This document shows, one piece after another, positions 1-9,030 of a DNA stretch of 64,000 nucleotides (position 1 is its first letter; each line of letters opens with the position of its first letter). The position numbers and the translations under genes are program-made. The notes beneath the pieces were generated by a model that saw nothing but the letters and a program-made list of their open reading frames with translations, made no database searches and was not told the DNA's origin. The DNA comes from Mycobacterium colombiense CECT 3035 (GTDB lineage Bacteria; Actinomycetota; Actinomycetes; Mycobacteriales; Mycobacteriaceae). Location: NCBI RefSeq assembly GCF_002105755.1, contig NZ_CP020821.1:2356001-2420000 (forward strand). Direction: 5' to 3'.

Positions 1-2
1 TG

Positions 3-296
3 CCCGAGATCTTCGTACAGGATCTGCGGGCGACGGGATTGAAGACTTTTCTGCGCTCCACCGATGCCATCGACACGTACCTGCGTCACCAGGCGCTGCC
101 CGGACGCCTCACGACACTGGCCTGCCCTACACACGCGCTGTTCGGGCTACGTGACCAACGCGTCGACCCCACCTCCGCCGACGCCTTCCGCGCCGTCCCG
201 CACGCGACCGTGACGACACTGCCCGATGCGGGACACACACCACCGTGGGAGGCACCCTCGGCCGTCGCCACCGCCGTCCTCACACCGGGTGGCTAA
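3..296 (+). CDS. alpha/beta hydrolase, C-terminal fragment (5' cut by window edge)
   Basis: This is the last 97 codons of an alpha/beta-hydrolase-fold protein; the reading frame is open from base 3 and its start lies outside the window. The visible part has the late strand carrying the acid (LFGLRDQRVDP) and the catalytic histidine loop (DAGHTPPWEAP), both typical of the cap-less C-terminal half of this fold. The nucleophile elbow would be upstream and cannot be checked. The stop codon falls exactly where homology to an Old Yellow Enzyme begins in another frame, so the true C-terminus may have been lost in a deletion that joined the two genes. Substrate cannot be told from this piece. Confidence 0.7.
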   Translation, partial: PEIFVQDLRATGLKTFLRSTDAIDTYLRHQALPGRLTTLACPTHALFGLRDQRVDPTSADAFRAVPHATVTTLPDAGHTPPWEAPSAVATAVLTPGG

Positions 297-875
297 CAAC
301 CCACCCCGGCCGTCAAGCGCCTCGGACGCTCAACCGCGGGGCCGTCGCACCGTCGGAGATCGCTGTCGCCGGTGCATCCGGTTTGTTCGGCAAACCGGGG
401 TCGATGAGCGTGGCCGAGATCGACGAAGTGATAAGGCGGTTCACGACGTCTGCACGAATCGTGGTGGACGCCGGATTCACCGGTGTGCAAATCCACGCTG
501 CGCACGGATATCTGCTCAGCCAGTTCCTATCCCCGCTGACCAACCACCGAACCGATGCGTTCGGCGGAACACCGGAAAGACGGCGGCGACTTCTGGTCGA
601 CATCGCGCGCGCCTTGCGAGCCGAACTCGGTCCGCACACCCCGATTGCGGTGAAGCTCAACTCTGCGGACTTCCAGCGCGGCGGTATCACCGAAGACGAT
701 TCGACCGAAGTCGTACTGGCGCTCGCCGAAGAGAAGATCGACCTGCTCGAAATCTCTGGCGGCAACTACGAATCAGGCGTTCATGGGCGCCGGGGCCGGT
801 GGTGTCCGCGAGTCGACCCGCGCGCGCGAGGCATACTTCCTCGGCTACGCCAGCCGATTCCGCACGGCTATGGCG
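296..875 (+). pseudogene. Old Yellow Enzyme (NADH:flavin oxidoreductase) fragment, truncated at both ends and frameshifted
   Basis: Frame 2 from about base 296 encodes the central part of an OYE-family FMN oxidoreductase. It shows the HPGRQ motif, the AGFTGVQIHAAHGYLLSQFLSP segment (read here in two parts), the TDAFGG/R-rich turn, AVKLN and LEISGGNYES. About 100 N-terminal residues are missing. Near base 775 the frame changes: the continuing OYE text (FMGAGAGG, then ESTRAREAYFL) lies in frame 3. Adding two bases after the TCA at 773-775 would restore the usual ESPAFMG reading. The C-terminal half is replaced by a truncated SDR from about 876. It is not a functional OYE. Confidence 0.75.
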
Positions 876-1535
876 GTCGTTGAAAAGACCGGCCGACGAA
901 TGCTGGGCATCAAGGCCGATGTGCGCGACCGCGCGGCGCTCGAGGCCGCGGTAGGGCGGGCCGTGACCGAGCTGGGCCGCCTCGATATCGTCTGCGCAAA
1001 CGCCGGCATCATGGGGCCTGGCGGTCCGACTTGGGAGAAGCCGGGCGACGAGTGGGATGCCGTGATCGCCACCAATTTGACCGGCGTTTTCAACACCGTG
1101 GCCGCCGCGGTACCGCCGATGATCGACGCCGGCAGGGGCGGGGCGATCATCTTGACCAGTTCGGGCGCCGGTTTGCGTTATGTGCCCAACCTGGTCGAGT
1201 ACAACGCGTCGAAGGCCGGCGTGGTAGCAATCGGCAAAACGCTGGCCAATGAGCTTGCCGCACACCGGATCCGGGTCAACGTGATAGCCCCCGGAACGGT
1301 CTATACCCCGATGGTCACCGAGAACACGAAGATGTTCGGGCGGTTCCGTCCCGACCTGAGCAATCCCACCCTGGAGGACGCCGAACCCGTGTTCACCATG
1401 ATGATGCCGCTTGGTAGGCCGTGGGTCGAGCCGACCACGATTTCGGACTCCGTGTTGTTCCTGGCCAGCGATGAAGCGCGGTACATCACCGGCGTGGTTC
1501 TGCCAGTGGACCAAGGCGCAACCAACCGACCGTGA
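876..1535 (+). pseudogene. short-chain dehydrogenase lacking its N-terminal Rossmann segment
   Basis: From VEKTGRRMLGIKADVRD onward this is a clear SDR. It has the NAG motif in CANAGIMGPGG, catalytic Ser in LTSSGAG, YNASK with catalytic Tyr and Lys, and the C-terminal signature FLASDEARYITG followed by LPVDQGATNR, which I associate with the mycofactocin-coupled SDR subfamily. The first 60 or so residues, including the TGxxxGxG cofactor loop, are absent; the frame instead runs back into OYE sequence. An open frame starting at 783 could make an OYE/SDR fusion, but without the nucleotide-binding loop it should be inactive. This is most likely a deletion product in a decaying catabolic locus. Confidence 0.8.
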
Positions 1536-1559
1536 CAACATTTCCCCCCAGAATCAAAG

Positions 1560-2436
1560 CTATTGCGCGATAAGGCAATTGTCGAAAAACGCGATCGCCT
1601 GCAAGTGGTAGGTCCGCGCTGCGCTGCCCAGGCTGATGTTGTGGCCGCTGTGTGGCTGAACCTTCAGCGCAACCGATTTGGCGTTGACGAATAACGCACC
1701 GAGGTGCTCTGGAGAGTTGATCCAGGTTCGGTCGTGCTCGCCCACGGTGATAGTGATGGGTACGGTCACAGCTGCTGCGATGGCGTCGACCCGTGAGGAC
1801 CACGCGAGCGCCTCATACGGTTCGCGCTGGGGTAACGGCGAGATCCTTAAGGGTGTCGGATCGACCGCATCTTCCCGGCCACGGGTCGAGCGTGTGGCGA
1901 GTTCATCGGCGACATAAGTCTTCGGATTTTTCGCCAATACGGCGTCGGCGTACCGCGTTCCGACGCCCGAGACGTCGATGCCCACCAGGCGCATCGGCGG
2001 CGGGCGCACCGCCATCTGCAGCGCCACCATGGCACCGAATGAATGCCCGAGCAACATCATCGGCAAGCGTTGAACCGAAACCGCTCCCCTGGCGCAACGC
2101 ACGCCAAATTGCGCTGGCTTGGCCGGCAAGGGTCGTGTTCTGCTCGGCGATACCAACCGAGGCACCGTAGCCGGGACGATCCAGGGCTAGGACGGAATAC
2201 CCGAGCAGCTTGCCGAGCAGCAGCAGTGAGTCCTGCTGTCGCAGCGGGTCGTGGAAGTACTCGGCCCGTTGCCCGCCGCCGTGCAGCGCCACGAGTAGCC
2301 CTCGTGGTTTGCCCGCGGCAGCGAACAACCCGCTGAGGTGTACGCCGTCCATGCAGGGCAACGACACCCGTTGGACTTCGGGGGCGGGCGGCATAACCGA
2401 ATGGAAACCCGTTAAACCGACTGTGGGCCGGCGCAT
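1560..2436 (-). pseudogene. alpha/beta hydrolase with a one-base frameshift
   Basis: Two overlapping minus-strand frames together give one alpha/beta hydrolase of about 290 residues. The first (from 2436) carries the oxyanion region VALHGGGQRAEYF and LALDRPGYGAS. The second carries the nucleophile elbow LLGHSFGAMVAL, the acid region TVGEHDRTW and the histidine QPHSGHNIS. The frames switch at the C4 run 2086-2089 (GGGG on the coding strand); one base fewer there restores a single frame. The gene starts 25 bases inside the end of the acyl-CoA ligase upstream, so it is translationally linked to it and probably belongs to the same pathway. Whether the break is real or a base-calling error cannot be decided here. 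Confidence 0.75.
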
Positions 2437-4076
2437 CTTGCGTGCAAGGTTCCCTCGTCATACCACTGACTGAGCAGATGTTTGCGCACCTTGCCCGTGC
2501 TGGTGCGCGGCAGCGTGGCGGCAACGATCCATTCCGTGGGCCGCTTGTAGCGACTCAGCAGTGGTTCCGCGTATGCCGCAACGTCATCTGGGTCGAGATG
2601 ACCGCCGGGATGGGGCAGCACCGCGGCGACGACCCGCTCGCCGAGCCGTTTGTCGGGGACGCCGAAAACGGCGGCTTCGGCGACCGACGGGTGTGTGGTA
2701 AGCACCTGCTCGACTTCGGCCGGATAGACGTTGCTGCCACCACGGATGATCACCTCGCGGACTCTGCCCCGAAATGTCAGGACGTGCTGGTCGTCCATCG
2801 AACACAAATCACCGGTTGCTAACCACCCCGCGTCGTCGACGGCGGCATCAATCGAGCCGTCGCCTCGCAGATAACCCGTCATGACCAACGGGCCCCGCAC
2901 ACACAGTTCGCCCACGGCTCCGGTCGGCAACACCCGGCCTGCGGCGTCGCGGATGTAGTAGTCGCGTCCAGGAAGGCAGTGCCCCAACGATTGGGTACGA
3001 ACTTGCGTCGGATCCGAGGGAGCGCTGGCCGCCATCGACGGTGCCTCGCTTTGGCCATATCCAACCAGGAAAGTGAGCCCGAGTCGGCGCTCCACCTCCT
3101 CAATAAGGCCGGGATCGACCGGAGATGCGCCGCCGGCGACGGTACGGACCGACGCGAAGTCCGACGGTGACACCCCCTCCACGCCCAGCAGATCGATGAT
3201 CATCGTCGGAACCAAGGCCACCACCGCAGGGCGTATTTCCCGTATCGCCCGCAGGGCGGTCTGAGCGGTGAAGCGTTCGACGACGGTGTAGGTTCCGGCG
3301 ACCGACAACGTAGTGAGTAGCCCTGTGATGAATCCACCGACGTGGTTCAGCGGGAGCGGGTTCAGCCACGGCTCGCCGGCTTGCAGCCCGATAGCGTCGC
3401 GCCACGCCCGCGCCGAGCCCAGCGCCGCACGGTGCGACAAGACTGCCCCCTTTGGCAGGCCAGTCGTGCCAGAGGTGTGTTGCACGAAGAACTCGTCGGT
3501 GTCGCTGGCCTGGCCTGGCGTCGGTGGCACCGACGTGGATGTATCGATCCACGCGGCGATGTCGCGCAGGACCGGTCGCGCCGACAATTGATCGGCGACC
3601 TTGCACATCCGTCGGTACACGGCGTTATCGCCGACGCGGTCCGCCGCCAGGACCACCCTCGTGTTCGTCTGCGACAGCATGTGGAGCGCTTCGCTATCCG
3701 TAACCGACGGACCGATCGGAACCACCGGCATCTGAGCCACCGCACAACCGAACATCGACACGATCCAGTCCACCGAATTCGGCCCCACCAGCGCGACGCG
3801 ACCGCGGTCCGGATTGAGATCCTGCAACGCAACGCCGGCCGCACACGCCTTCGCGTACAACTCTGCCCACGTCATGCATTCCACACCGCGATCGGTGAGC
3901 CAAACCAACGCCCGGTCGCCGCCCGAGTCGCGGGCGACCCTGGCGAGCGCTTGACCGACCGTCTCCCCAGACAGCTGCATCGCTCCGACTGCCTGCACGT
4001 ATGCCAACCCTGGCTGTTGCGGAGTGGCCAGATCGGGCCTATCTGCAACACCCGCTACAGCTATCAGTTCCGTCAT
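2412..4076 (-). CDS. class I adenylate-forming acyl-CoA ligase (FadD type)
   Basis: A 554-residue ANL-superfamily enzyme that should activate a carboxylic acid to acyl-AMP and then acyl-CoA. Visible motifs in order: the P-loop-like A3 motif TSGTTGLPKG (about residue 205), the A5 motif YGQSEAP, the A7 motif GWLATGDL, the hinge FRGRVREVIIRGGSNVYPAE (A8) and the catalytic lysine region PRTSTGKVRK near the end. All catalytic positions look intact and the length is normal. It lies between an XRE-type regulator upstream and a hydrolase whose start overlaps its stop, so the three look like one transcript. The substrate is unknown; the neighbours suggest a fatty or aromatic acid. Confidence 0.93.
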   Translation of the reverse strand: MTELIAVAGVADRPDLATPQQPGLAYVQAVGAMQLSGETVGQALARVARDSGGDRALVWLTDRGVECMTWAELYAKACAAGVALQDLNPDRGRVALVGPNSVDWIVSMFGCAVAQMPVVPIGPSVTDSEALHMLSQTNTRVVLAADRVGDNAVYRRMCKVADQLSARPVLRDIAAWIDTSTSVPPTPGQASDTDEFFVQHTSGTTGLPKGAVLSHRAALGSARAWRDAIGLQAGEPWLNPLPLNHVGGFITGLLTTLSVAGTYTVVERFTAQTALRAIREIRPAVVALVPTMIIDLLGVEGVSPSDFASVRTVAGGASPVDPGLIEEVERRLGLTFLVGYGQSEAPSMAASAPSDPTQVRTQSLGHCLPGRDYYIRDAAGRVLPTGAVGELCVRGPLVMTGYLRGDGSIDAAVDDAGWLATGDLCSMDDQHVLTFRGRVREVIIRGGSNVYPAEVEQVLTTHPSVAEAAVFGVPDKRLGERVVAAVLPHPGGHLDPDDVAAYAEPLLSRYKRPTEWIVAATLPRTSTGKVRKHLLSQWYDEGTLHARCAGPQSV

Positions 4077-4126
4077 AGATAGATGATTTTACTCATTGAC
4101 CTGCTTTTGACTCTACCGCAGGCGGG

Positions 4127-4999
4127 TCAGCGCGAACTCGCGATGACGGCGCCCCAATTAGCGTCTGACCGAAGGGATTCGAGCTTGCGAACATCCTCGG
4201 GCATCGAAGGATGGTGGATCACGACTTTTAGCCATGGCCTGTCGATCATCCGCAGTTGCATCAGCTGCGTCGAAAGCAGGCCCAGTCCCGGTAGGCGGAA
4301 CGCCCGAGTACCACCGGCCGAGCGTACGACTTCATGGCTGGCCCACCAGCGACGGAAGTCTGCGCTGACGCCTGCAAGTTCGTCGGCTAGAGCACCGAAG
4401 CGCTCGTCCGACGGATGCGCCGCGGCCTCGGCGCGGAATTGGCCAACCACAACCCGCGCATGTTCCTCCCAATCAACCAGCGAATCTCGGACTTTGGGCA
4501 CGGTGAACATCGCCCACAGCACGTTGCGGCGTTCAGGCGGCAGGTCCGCGATGTCACAAAACACCGCCGCCAACGCATCGTTCCATGCCAGATAGTCCGA
4601 CCGGGGCCCGAGGACGTATGCCGGCGCGGGCAGCAACCGCGCAAGTAATTGACGCGTGTATTCGTCGACCGAATCATCGTCGTGTTCATGGGGTCCCAGC
4701 GGTAGCCCTGCCAACCTCCGCAGGTGTCGGTGTTCGTCGTCGCCGAGCCGCAAAGCGGCCGCAATGCTGTCAATGACCTCTGCGGTCGCCTGGACATCCT
4801 GGCCCTGCTCGAGGCGGGTGTACCAGCTATAACTGACCCGCGACAAGTTCGCAACCTCCTCGCGGCGCAGGCCTCGCACCCGCCGACGTCCGCCGCCGGA
4901 GGTGAGACCGACCCCCTCGGGCTGCAATTGGGCTCGCCGCGCTCGAAGGAATGCCGCGAGCTCCCGGCGGCGTTGCTCGGAGTCGGAGATCATGCCCAT
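4127..4999 (-). CDS. XRE/MmyB-type helix-turn-helix regulator
   Basis: A regulator of about 290 residues. The N-terminal HTH (residues about 10-75: AAFLRARRAQLQP, then RRVRGLRREEVANLSRVSYSWYTRLEQG read in pieces) is followed by the MmyB-like ligand-binding half (LGPRSDYLAWNDALAAVF, WAMFTVPKVRD, HPSDERF, WWASHEV). This layout is typical of actinobacterial regulators that control neighbouring catabolic genes in response to a small or lipid ligand. I chose the ATG at 4999 (another ATG lies at 4993); the frame stays open to 5044, but that would run through the GTGGTACCAC palindrome in the shared promoter. It is divergent from the 5.1-9 kb cluster and upstream of the acyl-CoA ligase, so it could control both. 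Confidence 0.85.
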   Translation of the reverse strand: MGMISDSEQRRRELAAFLRARRAQLQPEGVGLTSGGGRRRVRGLRREEVANLSRVSYSWYTRLEQGQDVQATAEVIDSIAAALRLGDDEHRHLRRLAGLPLGPHEHDDDSVDEYTRQLLARLLPAPAYVLGPRSDYLAWNDALAAVFCDIADLPPERRNVLWAMFTVPKVRDSLVDWEEHARVVVGQFRAEAAAHPSDERFGALADELAGVSADFRRWWASHEVVRSAGGTRAFRLPGLGLLSTQLMQLRMIDRPWLKVVIHHPSMPEDVRKLESLRSDANWGAVIASSR

Positions 5000-5034
5000 G
5001 ACGTTGCCAAACTCTTTTTTTCCTATCACTTTGA

Positions 5035-5044
5035 GTGGTACCAC
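5035..5044. promoter_or_regulatory. perfect palindrome in the divergent promoter region
   Basis: GTGGTACCAC is a perfect 10-base palindrome. It lies between the minus-strand regulator (start 4999) and the plus-strand cluster (start 5094), the right place for an operator that serves both directions. Function is inferred from position only. Confidence 0.35.
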
Positions 5045-5093
5045 AAACGCGGTCTTGTTGTTGCGGTCTTGCTAACTGCACACTCGCTGAACC

Positions 5094-6107
5094 ATGACAA
5101 CTACGGCTGACTCCGTCAAAGCGCTGTCTCAGCGAGGACATTTCCACTATCAGATGCTGCTCGGCGAGCACTCGTCTGATCCGGCTCAGTTTGCCTTGGA
5201 CCGCAGCTGGTTTGGACTTCCCTGGTCGGCCCTGTACTTATACGGCACTCTGCGCGATGACGATGGCGAGCTCTACACCGTGCTGCGCGCGCCCGAACAC
5301 AGTGGCGGCGGGCGCAAGCGCTTCTACTTGCAAACTTCGGTCGACGCCACGGACTTGCGCATGCACGGGGCGAGCCGACGCTCGGCACGCAACACGGGAT
5401 TTGCCAGAACCCACAGTGACGGGGCGACCATCCTTTCGAGTCCGCCCGAGGCCGAGGGCGAGCCGTTCCGGTTCGAGGTCGACGCCACCCGGTCGGCCTG
5501 GACAGAATCCGGAGTCATCGAGCTTCAGGGCAAGCTCGTCGAACCTGGACTGCATTGGCATCTCCCACACGGCGAAGAGGGCTACTATTACGTGTCTCAG
5601 CTCTACGAGGCCGAGGGCGAGATTCTGGGCCGCCGGGTTCGTGGCTTCTACGGCGCCGACGATATGTATACGCGCGGCCTGGTGTACGAAAACGATCTGT
5701 TGATCGGTAAGAAGCTGCATGTCACCTGGTACACCTGGGCGACCCGCTACACCGACGGGACGTTGGACGCCGGCCATTTCATGCTCGGCCACGACGGCAT
5801 GGGAATGCTCCTGCTATGTGACGAAAACGCACGTGTACGTCGAACGACCGAAGTCGACGGTCGGGTCCATCTTGACGAATCCTCGACCTGGCCGACCCGC
5901 ATCGAAGTGCACGCTCCGGGTGAGGACTGGGAGTTCCTTCCCGATCCAAAGGGCCGGATGGTCGATTTCATGCCGATGCCGAACCCACAGATCGAGGGTC
6001 GGTGGCGACGCGTCGGGGATACCAGGGAACCCGCGCATTGGTTCGCCTATGGCGAGATCGCCCCGTCGCACGGCCTGGCACCACGCCGGGAAGTTCAGAT
6101 CGGCTGA
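5094..6107 (+). CDS. unrecognised beta-rich protein, first of a pair
   Basis: A 337-residue soluble protein with no signal peptide or membrane segment. I cannot name its function. It is rich in aromatic residues and alternating polar/hydrophobic stretches that look like beta strands (LYLYGTLRDDDGELYTVLRAP, then FRFEVDATRSAW, GLHWHLPHGEEGYYYVSQLYEAEG), and a lipocalin-like or hydratase-like barrel is my guess. A similar-looking protein lies two genes downstream (7181), with a kinase-like gene between them at a spacing of one base, so the three are co-expressed. Possible roles are lipid or steroid ligand binding, or a cofactor-free hydratase step. The ATG at 5094 is the first after the divergent promoter. 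Confidence 0.8.
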   Translation: MTTTADSVKALSQRGHFHYQMLLGEHSSDPAQFALDRSWFGLPWSALYLYGTLRDDDGELYTVLRAPEHSGGGRKRFYLQTSVDATDLRMHGASRRSARNTGFARTHSDGATILSSPPEAEGEPFRFEVDATRSAWTESGVIELQGKLVEPGLHWHLPHGEEGYYYVSQLYEAEGEILGRRVRGFYGADDMYTRGLVYENDLLIGKKLHVTWYTWATRYTDGTLDAGHFMLGHDGMGMLLLCDENARVRRTTEVDGRVHLDESSTWPTRIEVHAPGEDWEFLPDPKGRMVDFMPMPNPQIEGRWRRVGDTREPAHWFAYGEIAPSHGLAPRREVQIG

Positions 6108-6108
6108 G

Positions 6109-7164
6109 ATGAGCGACGCCACACAGTACGAACCGCGGCGAGGCAACCTCGAGCGCTGGATCGCCAGCATCATGCCGGACGCGACGTCAATTTCGTTGTC
6201 CCCGTTCACCGCAGCCACTTCCGGGTTTTCCAATGCTACGTTGTTCACCGATCTGACGTGGTCTGGAGCCGACGGGGAACATCGCGCCGAGTTGGTCCTG
6301 CGGGCCCAGCCACCCGGCGGCGGCCTCTTTCCGGACTATGACCTTCGTCTGCAATACGACGTGATGAAGGTTCTGTCCGAAACCGAAATTCCGGTGCCGA
6401 AGGTCGCGTGGTTCATCGATGATCCAGATGTATTGGGAGCGCCGTGTTTTCTGATGCATCGGGTCCGCGGCGAAGTTCCGTCCGGTTTCCGGCCCGGGTT
6501 TCACGGTCATGGCCTGTTCTTCGACGCCACAATTGAGCGCCGAAGGGCGATGTGGTTCGCCGCGCTTGATGTGCTGGCGTCGCTGCACATGCTGAACCTT
6601 CGCGAATTGAATCTCCCGTCGTCGCTGAAACCTGGCGCAACCGGCCGCGGCTCGATCGTGCGGCTGTTAGACCAGATCGAGGGCCAGTTGAACTGGGCTG
6701 AAGCAGATGTGCCGCTCCTTCGAGAAGCGCTCACGGTCTTACGATCTCGGATACCCGACGACGTGATAACCACGCTGTGTTGGGGTGATCCCCGGCCGGG
6801 CAACATCATCTACCGCGATGACAAGGTCGCCGCGGCCCTGGATTGGGAACTTGCCCACATCGGCGCGGCCGAAGGCGATCTCGCATATTTCTTACTCGTC
6901 GACGAAGTAGTGGCCGAACTCAACGACGTACCGCGTCTTCCCGGGCTGCCGGACGCCGACGAAACCATCGCCTACTACGAGTCGGTCACCTCGAAACTGG
7001 TGAAAGACCTTGATTTCCACCGTACTTTGCAGGCGCTCAAGATGGCCGCGATGTTGGTTCTCACCGTGCGCCTCAGTCCACCCGAGCTCAAGTTTCCACC
7101 AGATTATTTGACCAACAACGTGCCCACTCGCCGGCTCGCAGAGTTGCTGCGCGCGTACGCGTGA
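6109..7164 (+). CDS. aminoglycoside-phosphotransferase-like kinase (APH family)
   Basis: A 351-residue member of the APH/choline-kinase superfamily. Seen: an N-lobe with ELVLRAQPPGGG, the catalytic loop CWGDPRPGNIIY, where Asp and Asn are kept but the usual His before Gly-Asp is Trp, and the metal-binding DWELAHIG with EGDLAY after it. The ATG at 6109 follows the previous stop after one base. In actinobacteria such proteins usually sit in fatty-acid or sterol clusters and phosphorylate a hydroxyl group on an acyl-CoA or alcohol, not antibiotics. Here it lies between two unknown proteins and shortly before a thioesterase, which fits an acyl-CoA pathway. Substrate unknown. Confidence 0.85.
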   Translation: MSDATQYEPRRGNLERWIASIMPDATSISLSPFTAATSGFSNATLFTDLTWSGADGEHRAELVLRAQPPGGGLFPDYDLRLQYDVMKVLSETEIPVPKVAWFIDDPDVLGAPCFLMHRVRGEVPSGFRPGFHGHGLFFDATIERRRAMWFAALDVLASLHMLNLRELNLPSSLKPGATGRGSIVRLLDQIEGQLNWAEADVPLLREALTVLRSRIPDDVITTLCWGDPRPGNIIYRDDKVAAALDWELAHIGAAEGDLAYFLLVDEVVAELNDVPRLPGLPDADETIAYYESVTSKLVKDLDFHRTLQALKMAAMLVLTVRLSPPELKFPPDYLTNNVPTRRLAELLRAYA

Positions 7165-7180
7165 CCTTACGGAGGAAGAT

Positions 7181-8356
7181 ATGTCAGACGACGTTGTATT
7201 GACCGCGGCAGACGAATTTCTGTGCCATCAAACGGTTGCCAGCTTCGAGCAGGTGACCACGACCGACCGCAACTGGACGGAGAAGGGCTACATCGTGGCC
7301 TACGACACGACCGGTGAAGTGATGGTCGCAGCGGGGATCGGCAAGTACACCAACCGCGATGTGATGGATGGCTTCGCGGGCGTGGCAACACCGGGGCGGC
7401 AGTGGAACGTGCGCGCCTCGCGAGAACTGCGGCCAGACCTTGATCGCACGACGGTCGGGCCGCTCGCCTGGGAAGTGATCAAGCCTCCCAGCCAAAACCG
7501 GATTGTCCTGTCCGATAACGAGCTTGACGTCAGCTTCGACGTCACTTTCGAAAGCGATTTTCAGCCGATCGTCGGATCGCCTGGGATACGGCGCAGTCGA
7601 GGCATCACAGGCAATCACACAATCCGCTACTTTCAACCCGGCCGCGCGTGGGGCGATGTCACGGTTGAAGGTCGCACCTATCGGCTGGATGCGGCACGCA
7701 CCTACGCGTACAAAGATCGCTCGTGGGGCGTCAGGACGATGACGGGAATACCCCAGCCGGGCGCCTTTTGGTTCAACGACCCAATCGGCAAGCCAGAGTC
7801 CGGGTTGCGCCCGGCGGCCGACCACGGTCAGGGTGTGCTGCACGGCTATCTCAACTTCAACTTCGGCTCTTGGGCATTGTCATCGACGTTCACCCAGGGC
7901 CCGGATGGCAGACCGATGGCATCGAGCACGGGCTCCTCGGAAGGATTTGTGGTGTTCGCGGGCGACAAGAAGCCGCGTCTGCGCATCACCAAGTTGGACC
8001 TTGACTTCGAGTTCTGGCCGAATTCGCGCCGGGGCAAGTCACTTCAGGCCGGAGTCGAGCTGGAGGATGGAACCACCCGCGAGATCTCCTGCTCCTGGAA
8101 GGATCTGGTCTACTACTTCAGGGGCGGAGGCTATTTCGGCTTCCGGGGATGGTGGCAGGGCGGATACCGCGGCGAACTCGACGTCGCGGGCGAGTCTTTG
8201 GATCTCAGCGACAAGGCCGTGCGAGACGAGCTGTACGGCTGTGAGGAGATCGCCGTGGAGTGCCGATGCGGGGATGAGATCGGGCACGGCGTGATTGAAC
8301 CCTGGGCCATCGGGGTTCTGCCGCGATACGGAATCACCGAGGACATGCTGGGATGA
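7181..8356 (+). CDS. unrecognised beta-rich protein, second of a pair
   Basis: A 391-residue protein with a strong ribosome site (GGAGGA before ATATG). No signal peptide or membrane helix. It contains the blocks FQPGRAWGDVTVEG, TYAYKDRSWGVRTM and FRGWWQGGYRGELDVAGESLDLSD. The DRSWG-type motif recurs in large actinobacterial hypothetical proteins found near acyl-CoA genes, but I know of no assigned reaction. Like the protein at 5094 it looks like a two-barrel, lipocalin-type fold. Its stop overlaps the ATG of the thioesterase by four bases (ATGA), so the two are coupled. Confidence 0.82.
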   Translation: MSDDVVLTAADEFLCHQTVASFEQVTTTDRNWTEKGYIVAYDTTGEVMVAAGIGKYTNRDVMDGFAGVATPGRQWNVRASRELRPDLDRTTVGPLAWEVIKPPSQNRIVLSDNELDVSFDVTFESDFQPIVGSPGIRRSRGITGNHTIRYFQPGRAWGDVTVEGRTYRLDAARTYAYKDRSWGVRTMTGIPQPGAFWFNDPIGKPESGLRPAADHGQGVLHGYLNFNFGSWALSSTFTQGPDGRPMASSTGSSEGFVVFAGDKKPRLRITKLDLDFEFWPNSRRGKSLQAGVELEDGTTREISCSWKDLVYYFRGGGYFGFRGWWQGGYRGELDVAGESLDLSDKAVRDELYGCEEIAVECRCGDEIGHGVIEPWAIGVLPRYGITEDMLG

Positions 8357-8985
8357 ACCCTTGGTTGGCACCGTTAGCCGCCGACGTCAACGAACTAGCC
8401 AACGCGGTACGCGCGTCTCAGGCGCCCGTCGACGTGACCGAGAAGGCTCGCATGCTCATCCAGCAGGCGAGGGGTCTGTTGGATGAACATGCGTGGCCGG
8501 GCCCCTACGCCGTCGAGCAACTTGCCCCGCCCGGCGACGGGATGCTGGTTTGGGATCCCGAGGACCTCCGCAAGACCATCCCCTACAGCCCATTCCTGGG
8601 CGATCTCAACCCGGCCTCGGCACGCGCGAACGTCTGGGCGGATGGTGATGCTGTACGAGGGGTCGTCACCACGTCAGCGATCCACGCCGGGCCCATCGGA
8701 ACGGTACACGGTGGCGTCGTCGCGGCACTGTTCGACGAGTTGACCAGTCTTGCGATCATGGCCGCGGGGCGCGTCGGTTATACCCAAAGCTTGACCGTGA
8801 ATTACCGTCGCCCAACACCACTGGGCGCCGAGCTCCAACTGTGGGCGCAGACCGCAGGACAGACCGGCAGAGTGTTTCTCACCTCCGCGGAGATATCGCA
8901 CGGGGGCCAGGTCACCGCGTCGGCGGTCGCTGTTCACAAGGCGGCGGGTAACCGCGACCAGTCCGTGTACCCGGCCGACAGCTAG
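8353..8985 (+). CDS. PaaI-type hotdog-fold acyl-CoA thioesterase
   Basis: A 210-residue protein whose C-terminal 120 residues form a single hotdog domain: HAGPIGTVHGGVVAALFDEL (the central helix with HGG and the acidic Asp-Glu pair), YTQSLTVNYRRPTPLGAEL and GQVTASAVAVHKA. The family hydrolyses acyl-CoA to free acid and CoA. The N-terminal 90 residues are helical and of unknown role. Translationally coupled to the gene before, it is the last gene of the 5.1-9 kb cluster and would release the acyl product. Confidence 0.88.
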   Translation: MNPWLAPLAADVNELANAVRASQAPVDVTEKARMLIQQARGLLDEHAWPGPYAVEQLAPPGDGMLVWDPEDLRKTIPYSPFLGDLNPASARANVWADGDAVRGVVTTSAIHAGPIGTVHGGVVAALFDELTSLAIMAAGRVGYTQSLTVNYRRPTPLGAELQLWAQTAGQTGRVFLTSAEISHGGQVTASAVAVHKAAGNRDQSVYPADS

Positions 8986-9030
8986 GGTCCGGACGTACGC
9001 TGCGAGCCAGTCGCGGTAGCTCCCGCCCCG

